DNA of 64,000 bases from Bacteroidaceae bacterium. GTDB lineage: Bacteria > Bacteroidota > Bacteroidia > Bacteroidales > Bacteroidaceae. The position numbers and the translations under genes are program-made. Positions within the stretch are counted from its first letter, which is position 1; the number at the start of each line of letters is the position of its first letter. The stretch is from contig JAKSIX010000005.1 of the NCBI GenBank assembly GCA_024398595.1, forward strand, positions 1 to 64,000, written 5' to 3'. The notes below the pieces were generated by a model, which searched no databases, was not told where the DNA came from, and worked only from the letters and a program-made list of their open reading frames with translations. Of this stretch, positions 56,642 to 64,000 are shown piece by piece.

Positions 56642-59317
56642 ATGAGCGACGATATTGAAGGATATGGAGAGGGGCTGCCCAACGACAGTTACGACAACAG
56701 TGATTTTGCCGGTGATGCCCCGGAGGCCCATTCGTCATATCATCCCGTGGCGGATGATGGCGGTCGGATACGCCACCAGTTGTCGGGAATGTACCAGAAC
56801 TGGTTCTTGGATTATGCGTCGTACGTCATACTGGAACGTGCCGTCCCGCATTTCGCGGATGGGCTGAAACCTGTACAGAGACGTGTGCTGCACGCCATGA
56901 AAAGACTTGATGACGGGCGTTACATAAAGGTTGCCAATATAGTCGGCCATACCATGCAGTTCCATCCCCACGGCGATGCGTCCATCGGTGACGCGCTGGT
57001 CCAGATGGGACAGAAGGATTTGCTGGTAGACTGTCAGGGAAACTGGGGAAATATCCTTACAGGACATCGCGCTGCGGCACCCCGTTACATCGAGGCCAGA
57101 CTGTCCAAATTCGCATTGGAGACGGTGTTCAATGCCAAGACTACGGAGTGGAAAGTGTCGTATGACGGACGTAACAGGGAACCGGTCACTCTGCCTGTCA
57201 AATTCCCTCTTCTTCTGGCTCAGGGAGCAGAGGGAATAGCAGTAGGTCTGTCCTGCAAAATCTTACCGCACAACTTCAATGAACTGTGTGACGCTGCAAT
57301 ATCATATCTGAAAAACGAGGAGTTTCATCTGTATCCGGATTTCCCTACAGGCGGTTCGATAGATGTGTCCCATTATAACGACGGTGAACGTGGCGGTATC
57401 GTAAAGATAAGGGCAAATATAACCAAGGAGGCTGACAACAGGACTCTCGTGATAAACGAGATACCGTACGGGGAGAACGTGATGACCCTTTGCGACTCGA
57501 TAGTCAAGGCTGTCAAGAAGGGTAAGATAAAGGTGCGCAAGGTGGAGGATCTGACTGCCGCCAAGGTGGAAATCCGTATCACGCTGGCTCCGGGAGTGTC
57601 GTCCGACAAGACGATAGATGCCTTGTATGCATTCACCAACTGCGAGGTCAGCATATCTCCGAACTGTTGCGTGATTGACGGACAGAAGCCCCGTTTCCTT
57701 TGCGTCAGTGATGTGCTGCGCAAGTCTGTTGACAACACCCTGACACTTCTCCGGATGGAGCTGGAAATCCAACGCGGTGAGATACTGGAGCAGCTTCATT
57801 TCGCGTCACTTGAAAAAATATTTATAGAGGAGCGTATTTACAAGGATGAGGAATTTGAACAGGCTAAGGATATGGATGCCGCCTGTGAGCATATCGACCG
57901 GAGGCTTACTCCGTTCTATCCGCAGTTCCTGCGCGAAGTGACTAAGGACGATATTCTGTCTCTGATGTCAATAAAAATGGAACGTATCCTCAAATTCAAT
58001 AAGGACAAGGCGGACGAGGCAATCGCACGCATGAAGAAGGATATTGCGCGTATAGACAGGGATTTGTCGGATATGGTGGGCGTCACTATCCGCTGGTACG
58101 CCGGTCTCAAGGAAAAATACGGAGCAGCGTGGCCGCGTAGGACAGAGTTGAAGAACTTCAATACAATTGTAGCGAACAAGGTCGTTGAGGCTAACGAGAA
58201 ACTGTACATCAACCGTGAGGACGGATTTATAGGAACCGGCCTGAAGAAGGATGAATATGTAACGAACTGCAGTGACCTGGATGACATCATACTGTTCTAT
58301 AAGGACGGCAGATATAAGGTCGTGAAGGTTGCAGAAAAACTGTTCACCGGTCCGGGAGTCCTCTATCTGAATGTCTTCAAGAAAAATGACAGGCGTACCA
58401 TATACAATGTGATATACCGCGATGGCAAGAATGGTGCCGCATATATGAAGAGGTTCGCTGCAACAGGCCTGTCGCGTGACAAGGAGTATGATCTGACACA
58501 GGGTAAGCCCGGCTCAAAGATTCTTTATTTCACAGCCAACGGCAATGGTGAGGCTGAGGTTGTCAGGGTTCAGCTGAAGCCTAATGCCAAATTGAGGAAA
58601 CCTGTATTTGACAAGGATTTCAGCGCGATAGGAATCAAGGGCCGCCAGTCTATGGGCAATCTGCTTACGCGCAATGAGGTATTGCGCATAGGGCTCAAGT
58701 CGCACGGCGTTTCAACATTGGGAGGAAGGAAGGTATGGTTTGACCGTGACATATTCAGGATTGATTTTGACGGGCACGGAGATTATCTCGGTGAATTTGA
58801 GGCTGATGAGCAGATACTTGTAATAAACTCATCCGGTGAGTATTATACGACGGATGCTGATCCGAATCATCATTTCGACGAGAATGTCATCAGGCTTGAG
58901 AAGTTTATTCCCGACAAGGTATGGAGTGCAGTGCTGTATGATGCGTCCCAGAAGGGCTATCTCTATATAAAGCGGTTCTGTTTTGAACAGTCTCTTAAAA
59001 GGAACAGCTTTATAGGCGATGATAAGGACAGCCGTCTGGCTCTGTTGACAGATACGGCATATCCGCGTATCAGACTGACCTTCGGAGAAGGGGACAGCTT
59101 CAGGGAACCTATGGAAGTTGATGTCGATGAGTTTATTGCTGTCAAGAGCTTTAAGGCTCGCGGACGGAGGGCTACTGTGTGGAACGTGGCAACAGTTGAG
59201 GAACTGGAACCGTTGCGCGTTCCTGAGACCGGTACGGACAATGCCAATGCTGATATTGCAGATAGCAATGATAATGGGAGTACGGATGGGGAAGATGGAC
59301 AGATGTCATTATTCTGA
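56642..59317 (+). CDS. parC: DNA topoisomerase IV subunit A (ParC)
   Basis: Cleaves and rejoins DNA in the decatenating type II topoisomerase. 891 residues: DYASYVILERAVPHFADGLK, HPHGDASIGDAL, active-site Tyr149 in PRYIEARLS, a coiled-coil/C-gate region to about 490, and a C-terminal beta-propeller with weak repeats. It lacks the GyrA box, supporting ParC over GyrA. The acidic Asp/Asn-rich tail overlaps the next gene. parE is not adjacent. Confidence 0.9.
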   Translation: MSDDIEGYGEGLPNDSYDNSDFAGDAPEAHSSYHPVADDGGRIRHQLSGMYQNWFLDYASYVILERAVPHFADGLKPVQRRVLHAMKRLDDGRYIKVANIVGHTMQFHPHGDASIGDALVQMGQKDLLVDCQGNWGNILTGHRAAAPRYIEARLSKFALETVFNAKTTEWKVSYDGRNREPVTLPVKFPLLLAQGAEGIAVGLSCKILPHNFNELCDAAISYLKNEEFHLYPDFPTGGSIDVSHYNDGERGGIVKIRANITKEADNRTLVINEIPYGENVMTLCDSIVKAVKKGKIKVRKVEDLTAAKVEIRITLAPGVSSDKTIDALYAFTNCEVSISPNCCVIDGQKPRFLCVSDVLRKSVDNTLTLLRMELEIQRGEILEQLHFASLEKIFIEERIYKDEEFEQAKDMDAACEHIDRRLTPFYPQFLREVTKDDILSLMSIKMERILKFNKDKADEAIARMKKDIARIDRDLSDMVGVTIRWYAGLKEKYGAAWPRRTELKNFNTIVANKVVEANEKLYINREDGFIGTGLKKDEYVTNCSDLDDIILFYKDGRYKVVKVAEKLFTGPGVLYLNVFKKNDRRTIYNVIYRDGKNGAAYMKRFAATGLSRDKEYDLTQGKPGSKILYFTANGNGEAEVVRVQLKPNAKLRKPVFDKDFSAIGIKGRQSMGNLLTRNEVLRIGLKSHGVSTLGGRKVWFDRDIFRIDFDGHGDYLGEFEADEQILVINSSGEYYTTDADPNHHFDENVIRLEKFIPDKVWSAVLYDASQKGYLYIKRFCFEQSLKRNSFIGDDKDSRLALLTDTAYPRIRLTFGEGDSFREPMEVDVDEFIAVKSFKARGRRATVWNVATVEELEPLRVPETGTDNANADIADSNDNGSTDGEDGQMSLF

Positions 59318-60140
59318 TTTGAGACTGTTGCTGGCGATGCTGTGTCTTGTGGCAGTATCGGTACAGCCGGTACATGCACAGGAATCGGGAGTCGGTATGC
59401 TTCCGCGTGAGTCTGAGAGAATCAACAGTTTCTCCCTGTCAGCCGGTGACTTGGGTGTCCTTGACGAATATCTTTCACCCAATGTATATAATGGCCCGGT
59501 ATTGGGTCTTGTGGGACACAGAACACATCTGCTGAAACGTGACAGCAGTTGGATGTACTCATCCTTCCTGAAATTGGGATGCAGTTCACTGACCGGACAG
59601 TCAGGTATCGGCAATTTTCAGTCGCTTATGCTGGACTGCCGCCTGTCCTGGGAGAAGATATGGGTCAATACTTCCGATTTCTCGCTTTCTGCCGGTCCTG
59701 AGGCTTTTCTGAAATTCGGCGGACTGTATAATAGCAGGAATACGAATAATCCGGCTCAGATGAAGTTGTATGTGGCAGCGGGAATAGCCGGTGAGGCATC
59801 ATACAGATTTAAGATTAAGAATTATCCGATAGCGTTGGGCTGGAGGGCAAACCTTCCGCTGATAGGGTACAATTTCGCTCCGACGTATGCGTTGCAGTAC
59901 TATGAGATATATTATTTTGACAGATTCGGTGAGGCTTCGCATTTTGCGTGGCCTGGCAATGTCTTCGCTTTCAGCCATCAGGTATCGCTCAGTCTGCCGG
60001 TCGGAAAGGTTCAGCTGCGGCTAAGTTATATGGGAGATTATTACAGGTACAATATTGACGGCTTGAGGTGCAGGATGTATGAGAACTCGTGTCTTGTAGG
60101 CATCGTAAAGCGTATTGAAATCAAATACAACGGCAGATGA
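59295..60140 (+). CDS. Exported barrel-like protein (DUF3316-like)
   Basis: About 281 residues with a clear Sec signal (LRLLLAMLCLVAVSVQPVHA) and then alternating amphipathic strands rich in Tyr, Phe and Gly, ending in RIEIKYNGR; likely a small outer-membrane barrel. It resembles Bacteroidota proteins filed as DUF3316, but I am not certain. The start at 59295 (or 59286) overlaps parC by 23 to 32 bases; a longer frame back to 59118 has no homologous look and is rejected. Its stop overlaps the S41 peptidase start. Confidence 0.65.
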   Translation: MDRCHYSDLRLLLAMLCLVAVSVQPVHAQESGVGMLPRESERINSFSLSAGDLGVLDEYLSPNVYNGPVLGLVGHRTHLLKRDSSWMYSSFLKLGCSSLTGQSGIGNFQSLMLDCRLSWEKIWVNTSDFSLSAGPEAFLKFGGLYNSRNTNNPAQMKLYVAAGIAGEASYRFKIKNYPIALGWRANLPLIGYNFAPTYALQYYEIYYFDRFGEASHFAWPGNVFAFSHQVSLSLPVGKVQLRLSYMGDYYRYNIDGLRCRMYENSCLVGIVKRIEIKYNGR

Positions 60141-61156
60141 GAAGACTTGTGCTGTTCATGATAACGGCTTGCTGTATGCTCGCATCGTGTGTGCAAGAGC
60201 CATTCGATGATACTCCCAGAGGAAATATGGAGGCCCTGTGGAAATATATGGATGAACATTACTGCTTTTTTGATTATAAGGCAGAGGAGTATGGACTTGA
60301 CTGGAATGAAGTTCACGACAGATACTTTACTCCATCTTTGGACACGCTGGGACAGGAACGTCTGTTTGACCTGATGTGCAAAATGCTCTCGGAACTGCGT
60401 GACGGCCACGTTAATCTGTATTCGGTATATGATGTGGGCCGTTACTGGAAATGGCAGGAGGATTATCCGGAGAATTTCTACGGGCATATACAGGCCAATT
60501 ATCTTGGCACTGATTATAAAATCGGCGGTGGTATGTACTATACCATACTGGACGGTGATATAGGCTACATATATTATCCGAATTTTTCCGCCACCGTAAG
60601 TGACGGCTATATGAACCGCATATTCTCGTATTTCAAAAAATGTCACGGAATCATATTTGATGTGCGTGGAAATGGAGGGGGTGTTGTCACCAATATTGAT
60701 GAAATAATCTCACATTTCATCAATGAACCGCTGCTATGCGGGTATCTCTGCCACAAGACCGGTCCGGGGCATTCGGATTTCTCGGAACTTGAGGAGCGGT
60801 GGATTGAACCGTCATCGGGTACCAGATGGCTCAGACATGTGGCGGTTCTTACGAACAGGGGCTGTTTCAGCGCCACCAACACATTCGTCAGTGATATCAA
60901 GCTGCTTCCTCAGGTGAAAGTCTTTGGTGATACTACCGGAGGTGGCGGAGGTCTGCCTATGTCCGCTGAGCTGCCGTGCGGATGGTCTGTACGTTATTCA
61001 TCGTCACCGATGTTGGATATTGATAAAAAACACATAGAGTTCGGCGTGGCACCGGATGTGGAGGTAAGTATTACCGATGCGGATTTTCAGCGCGGTACAG
61101 ATACCATAATAGAGGAAGCGAAGAAATGGTTGGATACATTTAGAATTGAACAATGA
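60137..61156 (+). CDS. S41 family (C-terminal processing-type) peptidase lipoprotein
   Basis: 339 residues, lipoprotein signal ending LASC (Cys18), a helical N-domain (MDEHYCFFDYKAEEYGLDW) and an S41 catalytic domain with VRGNGGG near 170 and nucleophile Ser245 in NRGCFSATN; GDTTGGGGGLP follows. No PDZ sequence stands out. It probably cleaves periplasmic proteins. Starts by ATGA overlap with the barrel-like gene and overlaps sppA in the same way. Confidence 0.88.
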   Translation: MRRLVLFMITACCMLASCVQEPFDDTPRGNMEALWKYMDEHYCFFDYKAEEYGLDWNEVHDRYFTPSLDTLGQERLFDLMCKMLSELRDGHVNLYSVYDVGRYWKWQEDYPENFYGHIQANYLGTDYKIGGGMYYTILDGDIGYIYYPNFSATVSDGYMNRIFSYFKKCHGIIFDVRGNGGGVVTNIDEIISHFINEPLLCGYLCHKTGPGHSDFSELEERWIEPSSGTRWLRHVAVLTNRGCFSATNTFVSDIKLLPQVKVFGDTTGGGGGLPMSAELPCGWSVRYSSSPMLDIDKKHIEFGVAPDVEVSITDADFQRGTDTIIEEAKKWLDTFRIEQ

Positions 61157-62901
61157 GACATTTTTCAGTATGGGCGGGCGTGGCTGCCATATCAATTGCG
61201 CTGTTTTTGAATGCGTGTTCTACAAATGGCACCGGGGTGCTCAAAATAGATTTCAAATCGCCTGTAACAGAACAGGGCAACACCTCGTTCTCTTTAAGTT
61301 CGTTTTCCATAGATGCCCTGATGAACGGAAGTATGTCGCTGTATTCTGTAGTCAGTGCCATTGACGCGGCGGCAACGGATTCATCTATAAGCTGCATATA
61401 TATGAGGCCGGACAATCTGTCCGCGAGTCTGGCTCAGATGGAGGAAATACGCGCTTCCCTGAAGCGTTTCCGGGATTCAGGCAAAAGCATCATTGCCTAT
61501 TGTGAGAGTCTGACGAATGAGAGTTACTATATCGCGTCTGTTGCAGACAGGATTGTGCTGAATCCCGCTTCGGAGAATTACATTACCGGACTTGCTACAA
61601 GCCAGCTCTTCCTGAAGGACGCACTTGATGCCCTTGGGGTTGATGTGCAGCTCATACGTCACGGCAAATACAAATCTGCCGGCGAGATGTTTACGCGCAG
61701 TGATTTCAGCAAGGAGAATTATGAGCAGAACAAGGTTATGGTGACATCCCTGTGGAACAGTATGTGCCAGGAAATATCTGACTCCCGGGGTTTGGGCGAC
61801 GGTGAGTTTGCCGGATGGGTGGATAATCTGTCACTGACCGCTCCTGAGGTGTTCAAGGAATATGGCCTTGTCGATGAACTTTGGCATAAGGATCAACTGG
61901 ATGATTATATCTGTGAGATAGCGGGAATACCGGTGATTAAGATGGTACGTTTCGTGTCGCTCAAGAAATATATTGAGAAACAGGCGAAGGTTCAGAAAAA
62001 GCGTAACAAAAAATCAAAGGGCAAGATTGCTGTGGTATATGCCAACGGTGAGATTGTAATGTCATCGGATCAGATGAGTACATCGGGTGACGTAATCGTT
62101 GGCCGGGATCTTGCATCGACTTTGGCAAAAGTCCGCAATGACGACAATATTAAGGCTGTCGTATTCAGAGTCAATTCTCCAGGTGGTAGCGTTGTGGCAT
62201 CCGAATTGATAAAGAGGGAACTGGACCTGCTCAGGGCAAAGAAACCTGTGGTGGCAAGCTATGGCGATTACGCTGCATCCGGCGGCTACTGGATTTCAGC
62301 TGAGGCTGACAGGATATTCACAGACAGGACGACACTGACCGGCTCGATAGGTTGTTTTTCAATGATTCCGAATGTAGGTGGCGCATTCCACAAGATAGCG
62401 CGCGTGAATATCGCCACTGTCGGTTCTTCCAAACATAGTGATATGATGGCCGGTATGCGTCAGCTTGACGAAGCCGAGGTTGAATTCCTGCAGAATCAGG
62501 TAGAGGAGATATATGACAGGTTTACGACTATAGTATCAAATGGCAGAAAAATGTCAAAGGATAGCGTTGACAATATAGCTCAGGGACGTGTCTGGGCAGG
62601 TTCCGATGCATTGGACATCAATCTGACGGATGAGGTTGGCGGACTGAAGGATGCCATTGCTTATGCTGCAGGTCTGATTGGCGTGGACAATTATGGACTT
62701 GTGGAATATCCTGAGTCCGTTCCGTTCTCATTTATGTCACTTCTGGCCTCCGATACGGATCTGGATGAGACAGTGACATCGGATTCAGAATCTCAGGTGA
62801 GTTCAATGCTGGGACGGACTCTGCCGTTCGCGGCAGTCGTACGCCGGTCAAAGAGTCCTGTTATGATGGCAAGAATGCCTGTTGTCTATTCTTTTGACTG
62901 A
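61153..62901 (+). CDS. sppA: Signal peptide peptidase SppA (long form), lipoprotein-like N-terminus
   Basis: Membrane-bound protease that degrades cleaved signal peptides. 582 residues, tandem S49 domains: Lys174 in the N-half (HGKYKSAGEMF) and nucleophile Ser376 in the C-half (GDYAASGGYWIS), the E. coli Lys/Ser dyad arrangement. Unusually, the N-terminal helix ends in ALFLNACS, a plausible lipobox, so the protein may be lipid-anchored rather than a transmembrane helix protein. Last gene of the parC operon. Confidence 0.92.
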   Translation: MRHFSVWAGVAAISIALFLNACSTNGTGVLKIDFKSPVTEQGNTSFSLSSFSIDALMNGSMSLYSVVSAIDAAATDSSISCIYMRPDNLSASLAQMEEIRASLKRFRDSGKSIIAYCESLTNESYYIASVADRIVLNPASENYITGLATSQLFLKDALDALGVDVQLIRHGKYKSAGEMFTRSDFSKENYEQNKVMVTSLWNSMCQEISDSRGLGDGEFAGWVDNLSLTAPEVFKEYGLVDELWHKDQLDDYICEIAGIPVIKMVRFVSLKKYIEKQAKVQKKRNKKSKGKIAVVYANGEIVMSSDQMSTSGDVIVGRDLASTLAKVRNDDNIKAVVFRVNSPGGSVVASELIKRELDLLRAKKPVVASYGDYAASGGYWISAEADRIFTDRTTLTGSIGCFSMIPNVGGAFHKIARVNIATVGSSKHSDMMAGMRQLDEAEVEFLQNQVEEIYDRFTTIVSNGRKMSKDSVDNIAQGRVWAGSDALDINLTDEVGGLKDAIAYAAGLIGVDNYGLVEYPESVPFSFMSLLASDTDLDETVTSDSESQVSSMLGRTLPFAAVVRRSKSPVMMARMPVVYSFD

Positions 62902-62927
62902 TGGCTCTGTAGTACGAGGGTTTTTTA

Positions 62928-62935
62928 TACCTTTG
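62928..62935 (+). promoter_or_regulatory. Putative -7 element of tRNA-Leu
   Basis: TACCTTTG, nine bases before the tRNA 5' end; exact TAnnTTTG match. Confidence 0.6.
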
Positions 62936-62944
62936 TACCGCAAT

Positions 62945-63026
62945 GCGGGCGTGGCGGAATTGGCAGACGCGCCAGACTTAGGATCTGGTATCTTCGGATG
63001 TGAAGGTTCAAGTCCTTTCGCCCGTA
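62945..63026 (+). tRNA. tRNA-Leu (anticodon TAG)
   Basis: 82-base class II tRNA: acceptor GCGGGCG/CGCCCGT, D arm, anticodon stem CCAGA/TCTGG with loop CTTAGGA (anticodon TAG), long variable arm, T arm GAAGG-TTCAAGT-CCTTT. CCA is not encoded. Confidence 0.93.
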
Positions 63027-63029
63027 CAG

Positions 63030-63070
63030 AGCGGCAGAGCCTGGTTTCCCGGTCGCTGCCGCTTTGTTTC
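63030..63070 (+). terminator. Putative terminator of tRNA-Leu
   Basis: Perfect eight-pair AGCGGCAG/CTGCCGCT (63030-63037 and 63056-63063) followed by TTGTTTC; it abuts the convergent PspC gene stop. Confidence 0.5.
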
Positions 63071-64000
63071 ATTCGTCCGGGGAATCTGATTTGTAATGGG
63101 ATATGGTGATGGAATCTCCGTGAATGGTTATGGAATCGCGGATAACCATTTCCGTGCCATTGTTGAAGTTATGTTCCTCTAACCATCCTTGCAGTTCCAG
63201 AACACCGTCATCATCGAAATTGTGTTCCTCTAACCACTGCTTTATTTTGGGAATGTTCCTGTTGATGCTGTCAAGTACCGATGTGACATTGGTCGATACT
63301 GCACTCTCAATGTCATTTACCGCCCTGCGGCTTGAAATGTATGTCGTAGGGACTATTACTACCACCAGCATCAGCCATAGTGCCACCAGGCAGAGGCCTG
63401 GCCTCCATTTTGGTATCTGGACATCGAATATGAGCAGGATGCCTCCGTATATCAGGAGTATTGAGGGGATAATGCAGATTAATGTCCAGATTATCTGAAT
63501 TACAGGGTTGAGGAACAGTCGAGTAACAGGCAGCGATGTCAGTAGGGAATGTACCAGTCCCATTCCGGGCAGCCAATCCAGCATTCCCAATGCGATGTTG
63601 CCTGAAAGACTGGTGAATATCAGACCACCGAAAACGGCAAGCTTGGAGGTAAGACCAAAAATCCCTATCAGCAGCAGAATGATACCTAGACATACTGACA
63701 GACAGCCTTTCCCCTGTCTCTGCCCGGGGTCGTTATCTGTCCTGTCGCGTTCGTAACGGTAACGGTTTATGTCGTTCACGGAGCCGCTTTCTCCGCGCAT
63801 TTCCCATCGCTGTCTTGCTGTCGTGGCTTTCGGGACGCATATCCACCAGATTGCGTATAATGCGGGAGGAATAAGGAACCAGGGGGTCCCCGGTATGAAC
63901 ATCAGTGCTATGGTGGGTATGCACAAACCCAATCTCAGCCATATAGGGTCAATGTCAAGCCATTGTGACACTCCGCTGCATACACCGGCTATTATCCCGT
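63069..64000 (-). CDS. PspC-domain membrane protein, 5' end beyond window
   Basis: The readable 310 codons continue past the window edge (GIIAGVCSGVSQWLDIDPIW at the start), so this is partial. A PspC helix pair lies at the N-terminus; several more membrane segments follow at about 95-225, then a charged periplasmic or cytoplasmic tail. The tail carries WLEEHNF twice (KQWLEEHNFDDDG and QGWLEEHNFNNG). PspC proteins take part in envelope-stress responses; here the role is unknown. Confidence 0.85.
   Translation of the reverse strand, partial: GIIAGVCSGVSQWLDIDPIWLRLGLCIPTIALMFIPGTPWFLIPPALYAIWWICVPKATTARQRWEMRGESGSVNDINRYRYERDRTDNDPGQRQGKGCLSVCLGIILLLIGIFGLTSKLAVFGGLIFTSLSGNIALGMLDWLPGMGLVHSLLTSLPVTRLFLNPVIQIIWTLICIIPSILLIYGGILLIFDVQIPKWRPGLCLVALWLMLVVVIVPTTYISSRRAVNDIESAVSTNVTSVLDSINRNIPKIKQWLEEHNFDDDGVLELQGWLEEHNFNNGTEMVIRDSITIHGDSITISHYKSDSPDE

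Noticed and set aside
59118-59294. Longer N-terminus for the DUF3316-like protein
   Set aside because: It would overlap parC by 200 bases and place the signal peptide internally; the ATG at 59295 or 59286 puts the signal at the N-terminus.
62848-63072. 74-codon frame antisense to tRNA-Leu
   Set aside because: GLEPSHPKIPDPKSGAS is the standard spurious translation opposite tRNA-Leu.

Overview
The window looks like chromosomal DNA from a member of the Bacteroidales (phylum Bacteroidota). Three things point there. Nearly every promoter I can find has the Bacteroidota -7 element TAnnTTTG. The mraZ-to-ftsZ division/cell-wall cluster has the Bacteroidota order and lacks murF and ddl. Several families are typical of the group (DUF3109, propeller histidine kinases, FtsI with a PASTA end, the VorB-type oxidoreductase). 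I cannot fix family or genus from sequence alone.

Layout. 1-1.6 kb: a small, visibly AT-richer restriction-modification pair (adenine methyltransferase plus HNH nuclease), probably acquired. 1.7-11.1 kb (minus): a TolC / adaptor / RND / RND efflux operon ending in a DUF3109 gene. 11.2-14.6 kb (minus): two paralogous transglutaminase-fold lipoproteins, one of which has lost the catalytic Cys and His. 14.8-17.2 kb: a patatin phospholipase fused to a POTRA and an outer-membrane barrel. 17.3-23.7 kb: a four-gene signalling cassette (receiver-PP2C phosphatase; membrane coiled-coil/WD40 protein; propeller sensor kinase whose H-box His is Asp; soluble kinase with intact His). 23.6-26.7 kb: an O-antigen-ligase/TPR membrane protein, Hsp20 and a DUF456 membrane protein. 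26.7-27.4 kb: decayed remains of an NCS2 purine permease and an adenine deaminase, followed by tRNA-Val.

27.6-42.8 kb: the dcw cluster, in the order mraZ-rsmH-ftsL-ftsI-murE-mraY-murD-ftsW-murG-murC-ftsQ-ftsA-ftsZ, with three MraZ boxes in front. recO converges on ftsZ. 43.6-44.7 kb: tRNA-Glu, rpsT and a RidA gene. 44.7-49.1 kb (minus): two tandem pairs, each an XRE-cupin regulator followed by an acyl-CoA synthetase. 49.4-51.4 kb: gyrB. 51.5-56.3 kb (minus): glyS, an FKBP lipoprotein and a four-subunit 2-oxoacid:ferredoxin oxidoreductase. 56.6-62.9 kb: parC, a small barrel-like exported protein, an S41 peptidase lipoprotein and SppA as one overlapping operon, then tRNA-Leu and a PspC-domain gene cut off by the window end.

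Most of the window is core housekeeping DNA. The best candidate for an undescribed system is the 17.3-23.7 kb cassette, which pairs a sensor kinase that cannot autophosphorylate in the usual way with a competent soluble kinase, a WD40 membrane scaffold and an RsbU-like phosphatase. The inactive/active transglutaminase pair and the duplicated regulator-ligase modules are next. Several intergenic regions also carry dispersed short repeats and dense inverted repeats, best developed upstream of parC.
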